Source: an uncultured Collinsella sp. (GTDB lineage: Bacteria > Actinomycetota > Coriobacteriia > Coriobacteriales > Coriobacteriaceae). Taken from it: 6,301 bases of DNA. Made by a program: the position numbers and the translations under genes. The stretch covers positions 1 to 6,301 of the forward strand of contig CABRID010000111.1 of the NCBI GenBank assembly GCA_902470895.1, read 5' to 3'. The notes beneath the pieces were generated by a model that was not told the origin of the DNA, did not search any database, and saw nothing but the letters and a program-made list of their open reading frames with translations. Below, in pieces: positions 5,454-6,301 of the stretch (positions are counted from its first letter, which is position 1; every line of letters starts with the position of its first letter).

Positions 5454-5864
5454 CTAGAGCTCGACCGGCACCCATTCGTCGTGATTGCAGATAAAAGCCT
5501 CGGGATCCTCGACGCTAAAGAAGACGAGCGCGGGGTCGTTAGGCCCCTCATAGTGCTCGCCCAGGCGCTCTAGATGCTTCCACCCGGCTTCGCGCATTTC
5601 GTCTAAAGCCCGGTCATCCAAGCCGGCACGCCCGCGCAAGATGAGCCAGCCATGGCCCGGCCACCAACTCGTGGCCTCAAAGCGCTGATTCTGCAGCAGC
5701 TCCTGCCACACATCTTTGGTGCGCGCCGTTACAAACCACAGTTTGCCGTCCTGAATCTGTGCAAACGAGAACGGACGCACATGTGGCTGTCCGTCCACGC
5801 TCGTCGCCAGATACCACGCCGGCACCGACGTCAGATACTCCAAAACCGTATTCAATCCGTCCAC
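5454..5864 (-). CDS. Pyridoxamine 5'-phosphate oxidase-family protein (complete)
   Basis: This 136-residue protein resembles the small split-barrel, flavin-binding proteins grouped with pyridoxamine 5'-phosphate oxidase. Members usually bind FMN or a related cofactor as dimers, and few have a known substrate, so no reaction is assigned. Family-like features are PAWYLAT (15-21), DGQPHVRPFSFA (24-35), DGKLWFVT (39-46), KDVWQEL (50-56), a Trp-rich strand near 67-73 and LVFFSV (113-118). No signal peptide or membrane segment is seen, so it is probably cytoplasmic. The start is GTG at 5862-5864, chosen because AGGAGG lies four bases upstream. It is 44 bases downstream of a close paralog, with which it shares roughly half its residues by eye, and both end in GAGCTC-TAG. 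A strong hairpin follows the gene. Confidence 0.85.
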   Translation of the reverse strand: MDGLNTVLEYLTSVPAWYLATSVDGQPHVRPFSFAQIQDGKLWFVTARTKDVWQELLQNQRFEATSWWPGHGWLILRGRAGLDDRALDEMREAGWKHLERLGEHYEGPNDPALVFFSVEDPEAFICNHDEWVPVEL

Positions 5865-5868
5865 GTTT

Positions 5869-5874
5869 CCTCCT
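5869..5874 (-). promoter_or_regulatory. Consensus ribosome binding site fixing a GTG start
   Basis: AGGAGG on the minus strand is four bases upstream of the GTG at 5862-5864. It is the best Shine-Dalgarno match seen in the window and fixes the start of the complete flavin-fold gene. Confidence 0.75.
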
Positions 5875-5908
5875 GTACTAGCTAGTTTGGGAACCTGGTT
5901 TGTGCGAG

Positions 5909-6301
5909 CTAGAGCTCCAGGCGCTCCTCGCTGCCGTCGATATCACAGAAGCGCGCGGCAATATTGCGGACCGAAAAGAAAGCAAGGCGGCCGTCGTTGG
6001 CACTCTCGTGTTCCTCGCCAATGCCCACCATGTGCTTAAAACCCGCTTGACGCACCTTGTCGCTCGCAACTGCGTCGTCCTCAAGTGCGGCTTCGCCGGT
6101 CAATACGATCCAACATTCCCCCGGCTTCCAGCCCGATACCTCAAACTTGGGATTCGCACTCAGCTCCGCCCACACGTCCTTGTCGCGCGACGTGCAAAAC
6201 CACAACTTACCGTCATCGACCATGGCAAACGAAAACGGCCTCACGCGAGGCTGATGCCCGTCCGTCACATCGGTCGTGGCTAGATACCACGCCGGAATGC
6301 G
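5909..6301 (-). CDS. Pyridoxamine 5'-phosphate oxidase-family protein (5' end cut by right edge)
   Basis: 130 residues are visible and the frame stays open to the window edge. The visible protein starts RIPAWYLATT, matching residue 13 onward of the downstream paralog, so only about a dozen residues plus the start codon are missing. An internal GTG at 6266-6268 is not the real start, because the conserved PAWYLAT strand lies upstream of it. Shared blocks are QPRVRPFSFA, DGKLWF, KDVW, a Trp-rich strand and LAFFSV; about half the aligned residues are identical by eye. Compared with the paralog it has a 3-residue insertion after LAT and another after the LEDD region. The role should be that of a small FMN-type split-barrel protein; the substrate is unknown. 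It is probably co-transcribed with the downstream copy. Confidence 0.85.
   Translation of the reverse strand, partial: RIPAWYLATTDVTDGHQPRVRPFSFAMVDDGKLWFCTSRDKDVWAELSANPKFEVSGWKPGECWIVLTGEAALEDDAVASDKVRQAGFKHMVGIGEEHESANDGRLAFFSVRNIAARFCDIDGSEERLEL

Noticed and set aside
5444..5455. 12-bp palindrome AGCCAGCTGGCT overlapping a stop codon
   Set aside because: A short palindrome without spacer, partly set by coding sequence; no second copy or known site supports a function.
5249..5551. 100-codon minus-strand open frame upstream of argC
   Set aside because: It runs through the strong terminator hairpin and overlaps the 3' end of the flavin-fold gene in another frame; the peptide is low in plausibility and has no motif.
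6266..6268. GTG as the start of the right-edge flavin-fold gene
   Set aside because: The same frame continues upstream through PAWYLAT, which matches the paralog, so the gene is cut by the window edge.

Overview
The window looks like chromosomal DNA from a high-GC Gram-positive bacterium. Codon use is GC-rich, Shine-Dalgarno sites are AGGAG-like, and the protein style suggests Coriobacteriia, possibly Collinsella; this placement is inference, since no marker gene is present. All well-supported genes lie on the minus strand.

Reading in the direction of transcription (right to left), the window opens with two tandem, related small flavin-binding-fold proteins of the pyridoxamine 5'-phosphate oxidase family. 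The first is cut by the right edge (5909-6301) and the second is complete (5454-5864). A very strong hairpin at 5363-5416 ends this pair. Next comes a regulatory stretch (about 5197-5362) with two ARG-box-like operators whose centres are exactly 21 bp apart. Four arginine biosynthesis genes follow in the order argC (4126-5196), argJ (2723-3991), argB (1661-2641) and argD (308-1591).

The four enzymes carry out the acetylated middle of arginine synthesis. ArgB phosphorylates N-acetylglutamate, ArgC reduces the acyl phosphate to the semialdehyde, ArgD transaminates it to N-acetylornithine, and ArgJ moves the acetyl group back onto glutamate, giving ornithine and regenerating N-acetylglutamate. 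Two layers of arginine control can be proposed: repression through the ARG boxes, and feedback inhibition of ArgB, which carries the N-terminal helix typical of arginine-sensitive enzymes. The genes are spaced by 134, 81 and 69 bases. The argC-argJ gap holds a hairpin and a weak terminator-like structure that could tune argJBD separately from argC.

The left end (30-307) contains no conventional gene. It holds two abutting GC-rich hairpins (37-79) and a comparatively AT-rich element (about 131-256) with a hairpin, a T6 run and a 41-codon open frame. A 17-base piece of this element recurs with one mismatch between argC and argJ. The element is the least explained sequence in the window and the best candidate for a dispersed repeat or an undescribed small gene. 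The first 29 bases may be the tail of a plus-strand gene converging on the arg operon. I saw no sign of a defence system, mobile element, CRISPR array or RNA gene.
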